From the IMG/VR virus record IMGVR_UViG_3300044631_000551, positions 1 through 64,000 of that record: a stretch of DNA of 64,000 nucleotides; one strand, 5' to 3'. The number at the start of each line of letters is the position of its first letter. The first letter of the stretch is position 1. The DNA comes from a virus. Below are positions 46,112-54,015 of this stretch, piece by piece. The notes beneath the pieces are model-generated. The model saw only the letters and a program-made list of their open reading frames with translations, was not told the DNA's origin and made no database searches. A program made the position numbers and the translations under genes.

Positions 46112-46807
46112 ATGGCTTTACCCAAAATTAAACAACCTATCTTTGAACTAGAGATTCCATCGTCGGGTCAAAAGATTCGTTATAGACCATTTACCGTAGC
46201 TGAAGAAAAGATTCTTCTTATCACAAAAGAAAGTGATGATATAAAAGATACGATAAATGCATACAAAGCAATCGTAAATAACTGTTGCTTGGATAAAATT
46301 GATGTTGACAAATTATGTTCATTCGACTTAGAATATTTCTTTCTGAACATTAGATCTAAATCTGTTTCTAATATTGTTGCAGCAAGAGTAAAAGACGAAG
46401 ACGATGGACAGATATATGAAGTAGAAGTTGATCTTGATAAATTAATGGTATCAAAAATGAAACCAGAAAGATTAATCAAATTAACTGATGATATTTCGGT
46501 CTTCATGAACTATCCTACTTTTGATGTTATTGCAAAGATAGGAAAGGTAGACGAAACCACTCAAATGCTGAGAACCATGATTGCTTGCATTGAACAAATC
46601 TATCAAGGTGAAGAAGTATTTGAAACATCAGAATATTCGCAAAAAGATATGGAAGAATTCGTTCTTTCTATGGGTGTTAAGGAACTTCAAAAGATTAAAG
46701 AGTTTTTCGACGCTATGCCAAAAGTATATGCAGAAGTAAAGTATAAAACAAAAGATGGCGTCGAGAAAATGATTACGCTAGAGGGTATTCAAAGTTTTTT
46801 CGATTAA
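46112..46807 (+). CDS. gp26: Baseplate hub assembly protein gp26-like
   Basis: This 231-residue protein (T4 gp26 has 208) is an assembly factor for the central baseplate hub. The pattern LPKIKQPIFELEIPSSGQKI followed by RYRPFTVAEEKILLITKESD, then IVNNCCLDKIDVDKLCSFDL and EYFFLNIRSKSVSNIV, is characteristic of the T4 hub-assembly family. Upstream codons in the frame begin at 46091, but GGAG lies 9 nt before the ATG at 46112, which I take as the start. It is followed by a very small gene with a TAATG overlap, as in the gp26-gp51 pair of T4. Confidence 0.85.
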   Translation: MALPKIKQPIFELEIPSSGQKIRYRPFTVAEEKILLITKESDDIKDTINAYKAIVNNCCLDKIDVDKLCSFDLEYFFLNIRSKSVSNIVAARVKDEDDGQIYEVEVDLDKLMVSKMKPERLIKLTDDISVFMNYPTFDVIAKIGKVDETTQMLRTMIACIEQIYQGEEVFETSEYSQKDMEEFVLSMGVKELQKIKEFFDAMPKVYAEVKYKTKDGVEKMITLEGIQSFFD

Positions 46808-46980
46808 TGGTAGGGTATATGTCCCTACCGCATTATTACGAACTTAACTTTGCATTGATGCAGCATCACAAGTATTCTCTTGAAGATATCAATGAGTGGC
46901 TACCATTCGAGCGAGATATCTACGTTAATATGTTACTGAAACATTTAGAAAAAGAAAAAGAACAATCAAAGAGAAAATAA
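46807..46980 (+). CDS. gp51: Baseplate hub assembly catalyst gp51-like
   Basis: This 57-residue ORF begins at the ATG overlapping the gp26 stop (TAATG). A second ATG at 46819 starts MSLPHYYELNFALMQHHKYS, followed by LEDINEWLPFERDIYVNM. This helical Tyr/His-rich pattern resembles the small chaperone-like hub proteins (gp51 or T-type tape chaperones) found beside gp26 in T4-like phages. The end is very basic. It is immediately followed by the tape-measure-like gene. Confidence 0.75.
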   Translation: MVGYMSLPHYYELNFALMQHHKYSLEDINEWLPFERDIYVNMLLKHLEKEKEQSKRK

Positions 46981-48651
46981 ATGGCAACCAAACCGCTACC
47001 AACAATCGCTACTGATTCACAAGGGCGTCCAGTAAAAGAAGATGAGAAATCAACAGATATTAAAATATCAGTTGACACTCAAAAAGTGCAACTCGCTGTC
47101 CTTACAGATCTTCTCGGTGTTGTTAAAAACATAGCAGATAATATGGTTGCTGTGATGCGCTCTCAAGGAATTATGTATGCAGGCATGGACGCTTATCTTG
47201 ATGTAGCGCGTGTAGAAACCAAGAATAGACTAGCCGAAAAAGAAAAAGAAAAAGAAGCTAAATTAGGCGAAGGCGAGCAAGAAAAAAGTCCGCTTGGGAA
47301 ATTGTTTGACGAATACTTTGGTAGTCTCAAGAGATTATTGACAATAATTACAGCAGTTCTGGTACCATTTCTATTAGGATTCGTATTAAGTTTTATCGAT
47401 CTTACCAAACCACTAGATTTATTAAAGGCTGCTCTTATCGGTCTGGCTGCATACATTGGTGGTAAGTTTCTACTGCTATTGGCGAAAAATTGGATTAAGA
47501 ACATGTTCTTAGGTCCAAAAACAATCATGGCTCCTGGTTCTACTATAATCGCAACTCAAGGAATTGGCGGAGTCGCAGGTAAAGGTAAAAAAGGTATTCC
47601 TAAAGGAGTCGGGACAACCATTGGTACTGGAGTCGCAACTACTGAAGTGGCTGCTGGTGGCGGTATGCTTGCTAGATTTGGTAAAGGACTTTTGGGATTG
47701 GTGAAAACTGTTGGTAAACTGTCTGGAATCCTTGCGCTTGTTATGGGTGCTATCGAAGGTCTATTCGGTGGTATTACTGGAGCAATCGAAGGATTCGAAA
47801 AAGGTGGCATTGTCGGGGGATTTAGAGGTCTTTTAGCAGGAGTCACCACTGGTTTTATTAATGGCTTATTAGGAATCTTCGTAGATATAGGACAATTTCT
47901 TCTTTCTGGTCTTTTAGATTTGATTGGACTTGAAGATGCAGCGAAGATAGTTGAAGAGTTTAATTTTAAAGAATTCTTAGACAAATATGTCGGGTTCTTA
48001 AATCCAATCGTAGGATTTATTGATTTATTTGATGAAACTAGTGTAATTAGAAAAAACTTCGACAAAGCACTTGATAATGTTAGCAATGTCGGTGATTTTG
48101 TTTCTAACATCTGGGAAGACATCACAAAAGCGATTCGCGAAGTTTTAATAAAGCTGGCGGGAGCTGTTCCGTTTGGTAACACTCTATTAAGCTGGTTAGG
48201 AATAAAAAAACCATCTGGTCCAAAGCCAGTAGACGAAGAAAAAGCAATAGGTTCAGCACAAGAACAATTAAAGAAAGGTGGGCGCGAAGATATAGCAGAA
48301 AAATTGGAAGGTGTAACCACCGTAAAAGAAGCCAAAAAAATTATAACAGATGCAGGATATAGTGAAAGCCTAGCATCAGAATTACTTGGCGTACCACAAG
48401 CATCTGCAGTACCAAAAGCAGTACCAGCTCCAGCCGCAAACAGAGCAGAAGAACTTAACAGAAAAACTGAAGAAGCAAAAGCCAAACCACCAGCGGCACC
48501 TGCACCAGCTGTAAACAATACAACAGTTGTAAATGCACCAAATAATATTCGATCAACCACTAATATGAATCAAGCACCACACGCAGAACGAGCTGGTCTC
48601 GGCAGTAGAGGAAATGCTGGGTTCAGTGGATTCAGTAAAGCATATACCTAA
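46981..48651 (+). CDS. gp29: Tail tape measure / hub protein gp29-like
   Basis: This 556-residue protein (T4 gp29 has 590) has residues 1-110 that are charged and helical. Residues 117-190 hold two strongly hydrophobic helices (LLTIITAVLVPFLLGFVLSF and LLKAALIGLAAYIGGKFLLL). Residues 195-305 are Gly-rich and hydrophobic (GGITGAIEGFEKGGIVGGFR), as expected for a tape measure that enters the membrane. The C-terminus is Ala/Pro/Lys-rich, ending in an Asn-rich linker. Position after gp26/gp51 and length support gp29. Sequence identity is not shown. It ends at the convergent terminator shared with gp32. Confidence 0.75.
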   Translation: MATKPLPTIATDSQGRPVKEDEKSTDIKISVDTQKVQLAVLTDLLGVVKNIADNMVAVMRSQGIMYAGMDAYLDVARVETKNRLAEKEKEKEAKLGEGEQEKSPLGKLFDEYFGSLKRLLTIITAVLVPFLLGFVLSFIDLTKPLDLLKAALIGLAAYIGGKFLLLLAKNWIKNMFLGPKTIMAPGSTIIATQGIGGVAGKGKKGIPKGVGTTIGTGVATTEVAAGGGMLARFGKGLLGLVKTVGKLSGILALVMGAIEGLFGGITGAIEGFEKGGIVGGFRGLLAGVTTGFINGLLGIFVDIGQFLLSGLLDLIGLEDAAKIVEEFNFKEFLDKYVGFLNPIVGFIDLFDETSVIRKNFDKALDNVSNVGDFVSNIWEDITKAIREVLIKLAGAVPFGNTLLSWLGIKKPSGPKPVDEEKAIGSAQEQLKKGGREDIAEKLEGVTTVKEAKKIITDAGYSESLASELLGVPQASAVPKAVPAPAANRAEELNRKTEEAKAKPPAAPAPAVNNTTVVNAPNNIRSTTNMNQAPHAERAGLGSRGNAGFSGFSKAYT

Positions 48652-48654
48652 AGA

Positions 48655-48676
48655 AAAGGGAGCCGAAGCTCCCTTT
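48655..48676. terminator. Bidirectional terminator between gp29-like gene and gp32
   Basis: Nine-base-pair stem AAAGGGAGC / GCTCCCTTT with loop CGAA (UUCG on the minus strand), followed by T-rich tracts on both sides. It lies between two convergent genes and serves both. Confidence 0.88.
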
Positions 48677-48679
48677 CTT

Positions 48680-49591
48680 TTAACCAGCTAATTTTCGGAA
48701 GAAATCCAAATCATCATCTTCATCAGAAGCTGGAGTATCTGCTACTGGAGCAGATTGCGCTTCAGCGACTTTCGCGCGAGGAACGTACTCGGCGACTTCT
48801 TCATCAGTGTCAGCAGCAGTTGCACCAGCAACACCACCAGCACCTAGAACGCGGTCAAGCTGTGCTTTCAGCTCATCATACGACTTGAAGTTCGACGGAT
48901 CGACGATTTTCTTCAAGCTGTGTTCAGAAGCCCAGACAGATTCTAGCTTCGCGTCATCATCAAGCAACGGACTCTTCGGATCGAACTGCGACTGATCGTA
49001 GTTGCGATAGCCAGCAACTTGACGAATCTTCAGACGGAAGTTTGCGCCTTCCCACAAATCAAATGGGTTGACTGCTTCGTCGCCTTCAAACTCAGGATAC
49101 ATTACAGCCTGAATCTTATCCCAGATCTTCTTGCCGAACTTGTACAAGAATACCTTGCCATCATTTTCAGGATGGGCTGGATCTTTTACAATATAGACGT
49201 TGGCGATATAGGACAAGCGACGCTTTTGCTTACGAGCCTGTTGGCGATTAGGATGTTCATCATCCTTAGTTGAATTCCAGAGTTGCGAATTGAGTTCGCT
49301 TACTGGGTCTTTGCCACCGATAGTGGTCAGAGAGTTTTCGATATACCACTTACCAGTCGGACCTTGGAAACCATGGTCAAACATTTGTACGAAAGGTACA
49401 TCTTCACCTTGCGGTGCAGGTAGGAAACGGATTACAGCGAAACCATTACCAGCTTTATCTACTTCAGGCTTCCAGTAGTTGGAGTCATCCTTAGCGTAGG
49501 TTTTCTTTTCATTCAACTTCTCAAGCTGTTCGGTCAGCTTGCTGAATGAATCTTGGCGACTGCGTTTTAATTGTTCGAACGATTGTGTCAT
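48680..49591 (-). CDS. gp32: Single-stranded DNA-binding protein gp32
   Basis: This 303-residue protein (T4 has 301) is the ssDNA-binding protein of replication and recombination. Landmarks are the N-terminal LEKLN cooperative region, GNGFAVIRFLPAPQGEDVPF, HGFQGPTGKWYIEN, YIANVYIVKDPAHPENDGKV and FGKKIWDKIQA. The C-terminal tail is acidic (SDEDDDLDFFRKL). The T4 zinc ligands Cys77, Cys87 and Cys90 have no counterpart here: the stretch after GKWYIEN contains no Cys, although the His of HGF is kept. The protein is thus probably zinc-free. A TATAAATA promoter lies 61 nt upstream. Confidence 0.96.
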   Translation of the reverse strand: MTQSFEQLKRSRQDSFSKLTEQLEKLNEKKTYAKDDSNYWKPEVDKAGNGFAVIRFLPAPQGEDVPFVQMFDHGFQGPTGKWYIENSLTTIGGKDPVSELNSQLWNSTKDDEHPNRQQARKQKRRLSYIANVYIVKDPAHPENDGKVFLYKFGKKIWDKIQAVMYPEFEGDEAVNPFDLWEGANFRLKIRQVAGYRNYDQSQFDPKSPLLDDDAKLESVWASEHSLKKIVDPSNFKSYDELKAQLDRVLGAGGVAGATAADTDEEVAEYVPRAKVAEAQSAPVADTPASDEDDDLDFFRKLAG

Positions 49592-49651
49592 AAGTATGTT
49601 CCTTGTATTGACGGTGTATTAACGGTTTCACATGTTCATAATATAGTTGAC

Positions 49652-49659
49652 TATTTATA
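49652..49659 (-). promoter_or_regulatory. T4-type late promoter TATAAATA for gp32
   Basis: Exact late consensus on the minus strand at the end of the gp59 gene, 61 nt before the gp32 ATG. Late expression of gp32 is known in T4. Confidence 0.65.
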
Positions 49660-50242
49660 TGTCAAATCGACTATCAATTATCTCTTTCATCTTAGCTTTG
49701 TCGAATTCTAAGAACGGTGTGTACTTTTTGATGAGAAGTTTGGTTTCTTTCCACGTTGGGTCATACTCGCTGATGTTTTTATCCCAGTAGGGAACAAAGT
49801 TGAGTACAGTATTCATAATACAAAGAGAATCCAAGCTAAACTCCTTTAGGAGATACAACCTGAGTAGATACGGATGATTGCCACCATCCATAACTAGGTT
49901 GTCATCCAACTCATCCTTCAAATTGGACAACTCTGACTTGAAGTTGTACGAAAGTGATTCCTTCCGCTTCTTCCATGCCAGATAGGTTTCCTCGCCAGAT
50001 GAATCGATAATATCACCGATCCATGCTTTAGTACCGCGAGAGGAAATGTTTGCCAACAAATACTCGAACGGCTCTGGTTTCTTGGAAAGTTTCATGAAGA
50101 AATACTTATCTCGGCGAACCTCGAATGTATCTTCCTTCAAATTCATTTTACCACCATAGCGGTGATAGTCATAACTCGGTGAAGAGAAATGAGTCTTGAG
50201 TGCTAGATAGGTGCTGTAACATTCAAACGGTGTCACTCTCAT
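49655..50242 (-). CDS. gp59: Helicase loader gp59
   Basis: This 195-residue protein (T4 has 217) loads the gp41 helicase on forks and gp32-coated DNA. It shows the conserved start RVTPFECYSTYLALKTHFSS followed by YDYHRYGGK, and KYFFMKLSKKPEPFEYLLAN near residue 45. I use the ATG at 50242, which overlaps the upstream stop in ATGA form. The longer frame from 50275 would add 11 residues inside the preceding gene. It lies directly upstream of gp32, its interaction partner. Confidence 0.92.
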   Translation of the reverse strand: MRVTPFECYSTYLALKTHFSSPSYDYHRYGGKMNLKEDTFEVRRDKYFFMKLSKKPEPFEYLLANISSRGTKAWIGDIIDSSGEETYLAWKKRKESLSYNFKSELSNLKDELDDNLVMDGGNHPYLLRLYLLKEFSLDSLCIMNTVLNFVPYWDKNISEYDPTWKETKLLIKKYTPFLEFDKAKMKEIIDSRFDI

Positions 50243-50784
50243 GCCCACCACACTGGCACTTGTCGTTTCTTCCAACTAGCCATGCGCTGTTTATCACCGA
50301 TGTAATAGTTGCGATAGGATTTTACAGAGTCACCTTTGACTTTGTATTTGTCTGGCATCGCAGGTGTAGGTTGAGTGAATGGTTTGGTTGCAATGTTTTC
50401 TGGGATGCAGTTTACAAGCCATTTGACAAGTCCGATTTCCTCGCACTTGTGTACCTTACCATAGCGGTGAGTGTATTCCTTACACAACTCGACGAGCAGA
50501 TAAGCGAGCCACTGATAGTTGGCTTTGCTCTCTCGCGCCCAGATAGCGGAAGGATGATTGATATGTGTGGCTTTGTAAAGCAAACTGTCACCAGCGAAAC
50601 TGTTGTCTAGCTTCCAGCGTTTGATACGTCGTCCGCTGGAATCATCAACATACTGTTGCCCATCTAGGACACGATGCGCCGTGGAAAGCAGTTGCGAATA
50701 CTCAAGAATCATCTTGACAACATGCTTGTCCACGTGCATTTCGGCACACGTTTTAGGTTCTAGGTGAAGCGCAAATATATTCAT
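50239..50784 (-). CDS. Conserved phage protein of unknown function
   Basis: This 181-residue protein begins MNIFALHLEPKTCAEMHVDK and continues HVVKMILEYSQLLSTAHRVL, a strongly patterned start I have seen in many marine phage proteins without a secure function. It is rich in His, Trp and aromatic residues (THINHPSAIWARESKANYQW). It ends VPVWWA. No signal peptide. An early promoter abuts the gene so closely that the transcript may start at the ATG, and no ribosome site is visible. It is coupled to gp59 by ATGA, suggesting early expression with replication proteins. Confidence 0.85.
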   Translation of the reverse strand: MNIFALHLEPKTCAEMHVDKHVVKMILEYSQLLSTAHRVLDGQQYVDDSSGRRIKRWKLDNSFAGDSLLYKATHINHPSAIWARESKANYQWLAYLLVELCKEYTHRYGKVHKCEEIGLVKWLVNCIPENIATKPFTQPTPAMPDKYKVKGDSVKSYRNYYIGDKQRMASWKKRQVPVWWA

Positions 50785-50790
50785 AATGAT

Positions 50791-50819
50791 ATTATACCCT
50801 AAAATGTGTTGTTAGTAAA
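50791..50819 (-). promoter_or_regulatory. Early sigma70-type promoter (shared design)
   Basis: Minus strand -35 TTTACT and -10 TATAAT with 17-nt spacer ending GGG. The same arrangement is found at 52652-52680, 59354-59382 and (16-nt spacer) 59805-59832. The predicted start coincides with the ATG at 50784. Confidence 0.82.
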
Positions 50820-50820
50820 A

Positions 50821-51474
50821 TTATGCTTCTTTCTTTTTGCGTGATACTGGCTTCTTCGTCTTCGGAGTATGGATGGTTCCGATGATGTTATCAACGCAAC
50901 CAAGAGTAAGTGCTTCCTCGGACGACATATAGAAGTCGTGACGCATGTTGTAGATTTCTTCTAATTTCTCAGGAGTAATCTTAGTTTGACGAAGAGTAAT
51001 ATCTTCGATGCGATCTTGTAAGCGCGATGCTTCCAAGAATTCTGTTTCTACTTCTTTCAGTGTACCGATGATACCAGTCGAAACTTGGTGGTACATGTGA
51101 GTAGAATCAGCATAGCAAGAACGAACATGACCGCTAATAGCAATCAGAAAGCCACAGCTCATAGCTGTACCAGTCACGATTGTATGAATCGGTGTGCTAC
51201 ATTCACGCATGATTGACAACAGACCGAAGCACTGGTAGACCATACCACCATAGCTGTCAATGTAAATGTTAATGGGACGTGGTGAATATTCAAGATTGTG
51301 AAGCGCATACAGCTTCTTGATATATTTGTCATGCTTCTCGATAGCAAGAATACTTTCGGTTAGAGCAGCGATGCTGTCTTGGTCGACCTGCTTTGTAAAG
51401 AATAGGTCACGCTTCTTCGGTTGCGGTAGACTTACTTCTTCACTCGAATCAATAACAGTTGTTTCTTCGCTCAT
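50821..51474 (-). CDS. ClpP-like serine protease
   Basis: This 217-residue protein has a ClpP/crotonase-like fold: INIYIDSYGGMVYQCFGLLS (oxyanion Gly-Gly), nucleophile S106 in GTAMSCGFL, H129 in MYHQVSTG and D180 in RHDFYMSSEEALTLGCVD. All three triad positions are present. It may cut phage structural precursors or work with host ClpX/ClpA. In other phages such proteins serve as prohead proteases, but no scaffold gene is near. A charged N-terminal 25 residues and a Lys-rich end flank the domain. It lies between gp33 and the promoter at 50791. Confidence 0.88.
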   Translation of the reverse strand: MSEETTVIDSSEEVSLPQPKKRDLFFTKQVDQDSIAALTESILAIEKHDKYIKKLYALHNLEYSPRPINIYIDSYGGMVYQCFGLLSIMRECSTPIHTIVTGTAMSCGFLIAISGHVRSCYADSTHMYHQVSTGIIGTLKEVETEFLEASRLQDRIEDITLRQTKITPEKLEEIYNMRHDFYMSSEEALTLGCVDNIIGTIHTPKTKKPVSRKKKEA

Positions 51475-51489
51475 AATATATTCCTTTAA

Positions 51490-51726
51490 TTATAATGGTA
51501 ATTTTGCAGTTCTTTCCAACAAATTCATATCTCGACATTCAGCTTCTAATTTCGATTTAATCACGTCAGACTTTTTGACCAAGTTCCCAATTGCTGTTGG
51601 TTCCATGTCATTCTCTTCGCAGAAAGAGAGGATGGCTTCGAGATAGCCCATCCCCATTTTTACTTTGCTTTCTACTGCCATAGCAAATGTATTGGCATCA
51701 AATTTCTTTTCAAGTTTATCTAGCAT
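51490..51726 (-). CDS. gp33: Late transcription co-activator gp33
   Basis: This 78-residue protein of the gp33 type connects the sliding clamp with RNA polymerase at late promoters. The pattern MGYLEAILSFCEENDMEPTA followed by IGNLVKKSDVIKSKLEAECR matches the helical core of marine T4-like gp33 proteins (a tyrosine-leucine-glutamate-alanine helix followed by a short second helix). It overlaps the secreted lysin gene by 11 nt (51716-51726). Its presence agrees with the TATAAATA promoters seen across the window. Confidence 0.85.
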   Translation of the reverse strand: MLDKLEKKFDANTFAMAVESKVKMGMGYLEAILSFCEENDMEPTAIGNLVKKSDVIKSKLEAECRDMNLLERTAKLPL

Positions 51727-52246
51727 AGAAAATGTGCGCTCCTACTTTTGCTACGCGCTTCTTTTTGTAAGACCATTTCGGTTTTACAGATGTATTGTGG
51801 AAGTACATAACACGTTTGTTTAATGTACCGTTTTCATATCGTTCGATGATTTCTTGAACGACATCCCTAGTTTGTTTGTTGATGTGGTGCGGTTTTACTT
51901 TGCGAACATTAGTAAATTGCGCTTTTTGGTATGCTACACCACAAATTGTTTTTGGATAGTATTTACTATTCGCGCGATTGAAGACTGTCGCTCCGACGAG
52001 AATAGCACCCTGTGCTTTGTTACCTCTGGTTTCATTATAGATTACTGCCTCTAAACAGGCAATGTCACTCTTGGATAACGCTTTGATTGGTTTAGATTTG
52101 ACTGGGTTAGTAATTGGAAAGTTTGGTGTTAATTCTTGAAACAGTTTGTCATTATCTAAAAGTTTTGCATCAGCACTTCGTTGATTTATTACAGTCAGAC
52201 TTGCTAGTACAACAGCAAGGATAACCGATTTCTTCATAAAAGTCAT
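51716..52246 (-). CDS. Secreted SleB-type cell wall hydrolase (endolysin candidate)
   Basis: This 176-residue protein has an N-terminal signal peptide: MKKSVILAVVLASLTVINQR with a likely cut after SADA. I include three codons before MKKS, and the alternative start is 52237. Residues about 60-176 are a hydrolase_2/SleB domain: ACLEAVIYNETRGN with probable catalytic E72, then ILVGATVFNRANS and a C-terminal KVGAHIFYAR. It probably cleaves peptidoglycan as a lytic transglycosylase. A late promoter lies 31-38 nt upstream, and a terminator just before that isolates it from the early HTH gene. Export through Sec would let it lyse the cell without a classic holin. Confidence 0.88.
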   Translation of the reverse strand: MTFMKKSVILAVVLASLTVINQRSADAKLLDNDKLFQELTPNFPITNPVKSKPIKALSKSDIACLEAVIYNETRGNKAQGAILVGATVFNRANSKYYPKTICGVAYQKAQFTNVRKVKPHHINKQTRDVVQEIIERYENGTLNKRVMYFHNTSVKPKWSYKKKRVAKVGAHIFYAR

Positions 52247-52276
52247 CGCATTTCCTTTTTTGGTTGGACGAGAAAT

Positions 52277-52284
52277 TATTTATA
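52277..52284 (-). promoter_or_regulatory. T4-type late promoter TATAAATA for the lysin gene
   Basis: Exact late consensus on the minus strand between a terminator (52290-52309) and the lysin start. Confidence 0.78.
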
Positions 52285-52289
52285 GGAAA

Positions 52290-52309
52290 GGGGGAGTTTG
52301 ACCTCCCCC
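52290..52309 (-). terminator. Terminator after the HTH gene
   Basis: Seven-base-pair G/C stem (GGGGGAG / CTCCCCC) with a six-base loop and a following TTTCCT on the minus strand. It separates the early HTH gene from the late lysin gene. Confidence 0.8.
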
Positions 52310-52331
52310 ATTTCTTAACAACTATTAAGTA

Positions 52332-52595
52332 TTAGTTGCGGGTAAACAGCGTAGAACCGCCAGCGTTGTAAGCAGCAGCAATCATGCGACGGCTTGGGGT
52401 GCCAAGACGATAGGTGGTTTTGCCATTGCTATCAGTGTTGGTGTAAACAGCATAGCCTTCCGAACGAAGTTGACGGATGACTTCAGAAGCCGAAGTGACT
52501 TTGTAGCTGTTGGTGATTTGGGCGGTCGTCAGAGTCTTGCCGTTTTTCAGGGCATTCAGGACGGTTTCTTTCTGCGAGTTAGTATTCTTACTCAT
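52332..52595 (-). CDS. Small winged-helix/HTH protein
   Basis: This 87-residue protein is probably DNA-binding. It begins MSKNTNSQKETVLNALKNGK, followed by LTTAQITNSYKVTSASEVIR and QLRSEGYAVYT, the pattern of a winged-helix domain of the RNA/DNA-binding MarR-like type, then a wing (NSNG-type turn, KTTYRLG). The C-terminus RRMIAAAYNAGGSTLFTRN is similar to tails of small phage HTH proteins. It has its own early promoter (52652-52680) and terminator, so it forms a monocistronic early unit. A role as a transcription regulator is inference. Confidence 0.78.
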   Translation of the reverse strand: MSKNTNSQKETVLNALKNGKTLTTAQITNSYKVTSASEVIRQLRSEGYAVYTNTDSNGKTTYRLGTPSRRMIAAAYNAGGSTLFTRN

Positions 52596-52651
52596 TGTGT
52601 TTCCTCATTATATTAAACATAGATGTAATACTGGCTTTTACCAGTTCAATT

Positions 52652-52680
52652 ATTATACCCTATTTGGGGTTCAAAGTAAA
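52652..52680 (-). promoter_or_regulatory. Early sigma70-type promoter (shared design)
   Basis: Minus strand -35 TTTACT, 17-nt spacer ending AGGG, -10 TATAAT. The leader of the HTH gene then contains a small hairpin (ACTGG / CCAGT). Confidence 0.82.
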
Positions 52681-52865
52681 ATAATGGTAAACCGAGCCAG
52701 TCGGGGTCGGTCACAAAATAGACCTCGGCTGCAAGCCCTTGATTTATAAGGAGTTTTTAGGGGTGGTTTTCAGTCCACTTAAACGAAAAAACCTAATAAA
52801 ATCAATGACTTAGGTCAAAAAGTCGCAAACATTAGGGTAAAACAGGGGTCAGGGTCGGGTTCAGG
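52681..52865. other. Noncoding region with inverted short repeats
   Basis: No gene is seen in 52596-52865. Besides the early promoter it holds one copy of the repeat TTGATTTATAAGGAGTTT on the plus strand (52739-52756) and an opposing copy on the minus strand (52791-52814, CCTAATAAAATCAATGACTT on plus). A G-rich stretch with GGGTC/GGTC repeats follows (52845-52865). The related copies lie at 59847-59926. It is a candidate regulatory region or origin. Confidence 0.5.
52739..52814. repeat. Inverted pair of the ATCAA..ACTTA repeat family
   Basis: Two divergent copies (TTGATTTATAAGG on plus; TTGATTTTATTAGG on minus) separated by about 40 nt form an imperfect inverted repeat. Members of the same family occur at 59847-59865, 59884-59900 and 59909-59926. 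Confidence 0.5.
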
Positions 52866-53345
52866 TCAAAATACGCTTTGCAGGGTCGTTCCCATATTGT
52901 ATGCTTTGCCATAATCAATCACTAATCCTTTTTCGCGTCCATGCGCGTCAATTTCCCAAGGGCGATCCCAGTAGTGCATTTCCCACTCATATCGCTTTCC
53001 TAGCCATTTGCAGATTTCGTTGTTTGTGCTTGGGAGTTGGCGGAGTTCGCGTTTCGCATATTGCTTGATATGCACCATTTCGTGAGCGAGAGTTCTAAGG
53101 TAGTTTACCAGAAGGATATCGTCTGGTGCGAAAATCTGAATGTGGTATTTCTTTGGTGGATCTTCTTCATCCGTCCATACACAATCAGCGAGATCGGTGA
53201 CGTCATGAACATACGGATGATGCTCTATTTTTACAGAGAGAGTTTTTGATAGTTCGTCTTTGAAGAACTTCTTCGCGAAGAACTTACAGAATTGTTTAGC
53301 GTGCAACCTTTGCTCTTCTGTACCACCCTTAATAGTGATTCTCAT
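52866..53345 (-). CDS. Zincin-type metallopeptidase (SprT-like)
   Basis: This 159-residue protein has LAHEMVHIKQ (H88-E89-H92) as a zinc-binding HExxH motif and a second conserved part HYWDRPWEIDAHGRE that could supply the third ligand. It is similar in size and layout to small phage and SprT-like metallopeptidases. No signal peptide, so it should act in the cytoplasm. It overlaps the upstream nuclease gene by 17 nt. The substrate is unknown. Confidence 0.8.
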   Translation of the reverse strand: MRITIKGGTEEQRLHAKQFCKFFAKKFFKDELSKTLSVKIEHHPYVHDVTDLADCVWTDEEDPPKKYHIQIFAPDDILLVNYLRTLAHEMVHIKQYAKRELRQLPSTNNEICKWLGKRYEWEMHYWDRPWEIDAHGREKGLVIDYGKAYNMGTTLQSVF

Positions 53346-54015
53346 TTCGGAACTGTTCCCTTAGATCTTTAAGCTGGTTGATGTGTTCGTCAACATAGGC
53401 ATGATATACGTGGGTCTTTCCTGTTTCTTCTGTGGCAATAAAGATTAAAACATGGTCGATTTTCATACCAGTTCTTTCTTCCCACATTTTAGCATAACCA
53501 GCACCTTGGCAAAAGTAGTTGGTTATTTGTTCCTTGGACTTTTCTTTACGAGAAGTCTTCCAGTCCATTACTGCATATTTAGCCATATACTTCCCTATAC
53601 AGTCAACCGTGCCAGCGACTTCTAATTCGTCTGACCATAGTCTGGCTTCTACTGCTAGGATTTCTTCCAAGCCCATGTCAATTTTCTCTTTGAGAGTATT
53701 GAACATTTGTATTGCGTCGGGCATGGCTTTTTGTGCTACATTAGCAAAGCCCTCTATATCGTCGAGGATATAGTGTTCTGCTAATGTATGCATCGATGTA
53801 CCACGGCTGGATGCCATACGCGATACACGATTTGCTTCAGCTTCACCTACTCTGGCTCGCCACGCTTTAATTCCTTCGCGTCCGAGCAAACCAGTAACAC
53901 CAGTCAACGAGGGATAGTTTTTCCCCGACGGTGTTTTATAGGTGCGCTTACCATCTTCATTAACCTGCATAATCTGCGGGATAACGAACTCATCAATTCT
54001 ATTTTTGAACATCAC
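53329..54015 (-). CDS. PD-(D/E)XK exonuclease (RecB/Cas4-like)
   Basis: This 228-residue protein has the nuclease motifs SRGTSMHTLAEHY with H76, VEARLW with E123, VAGTVDCIG with D138, and VMDWKTS with D151/K153, followed by the Gln/Tyr motif NYFCQGAGYAKMW. This order is that of RecB-family nucleases such as phage exonucleases. It probably acts in recombination or host-DNA degradation. It overlaps the upstream YkgJ-type gene by 4 nt and the downstream metallopeptidase by 17 nt. Confidence 0.87.
   Translation of the reverse strand: MMFKNRIDEFVIPQIMQVNEDGKRTYKTPSGKNYPSLTGVTGLLGREGIKAWRARVGEAEANRVSRMASSRGTSMHTLAEHYILDDIEGFANVAQKAMPDAIQMFNTLKEKIDMGLEEILAVEARLWSDELEVAGTVDCIGKYMAKYAVMDWKTSRKEKSKEQITNYFCQGAGYAKMWEERTGMKIDHVLIFIATEETGKTHVYHAYVDEHINQLKDLREQFRNENHY

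Noticed and set aside
47556-48560. 334-residue minus-strand frame with Pro/Ser-rich composition
   Set aside because: It is antisense to the gp29-like tape measure, whose Gly-rich codons keep the opposite frame open. The other strand has a fitting gene order.
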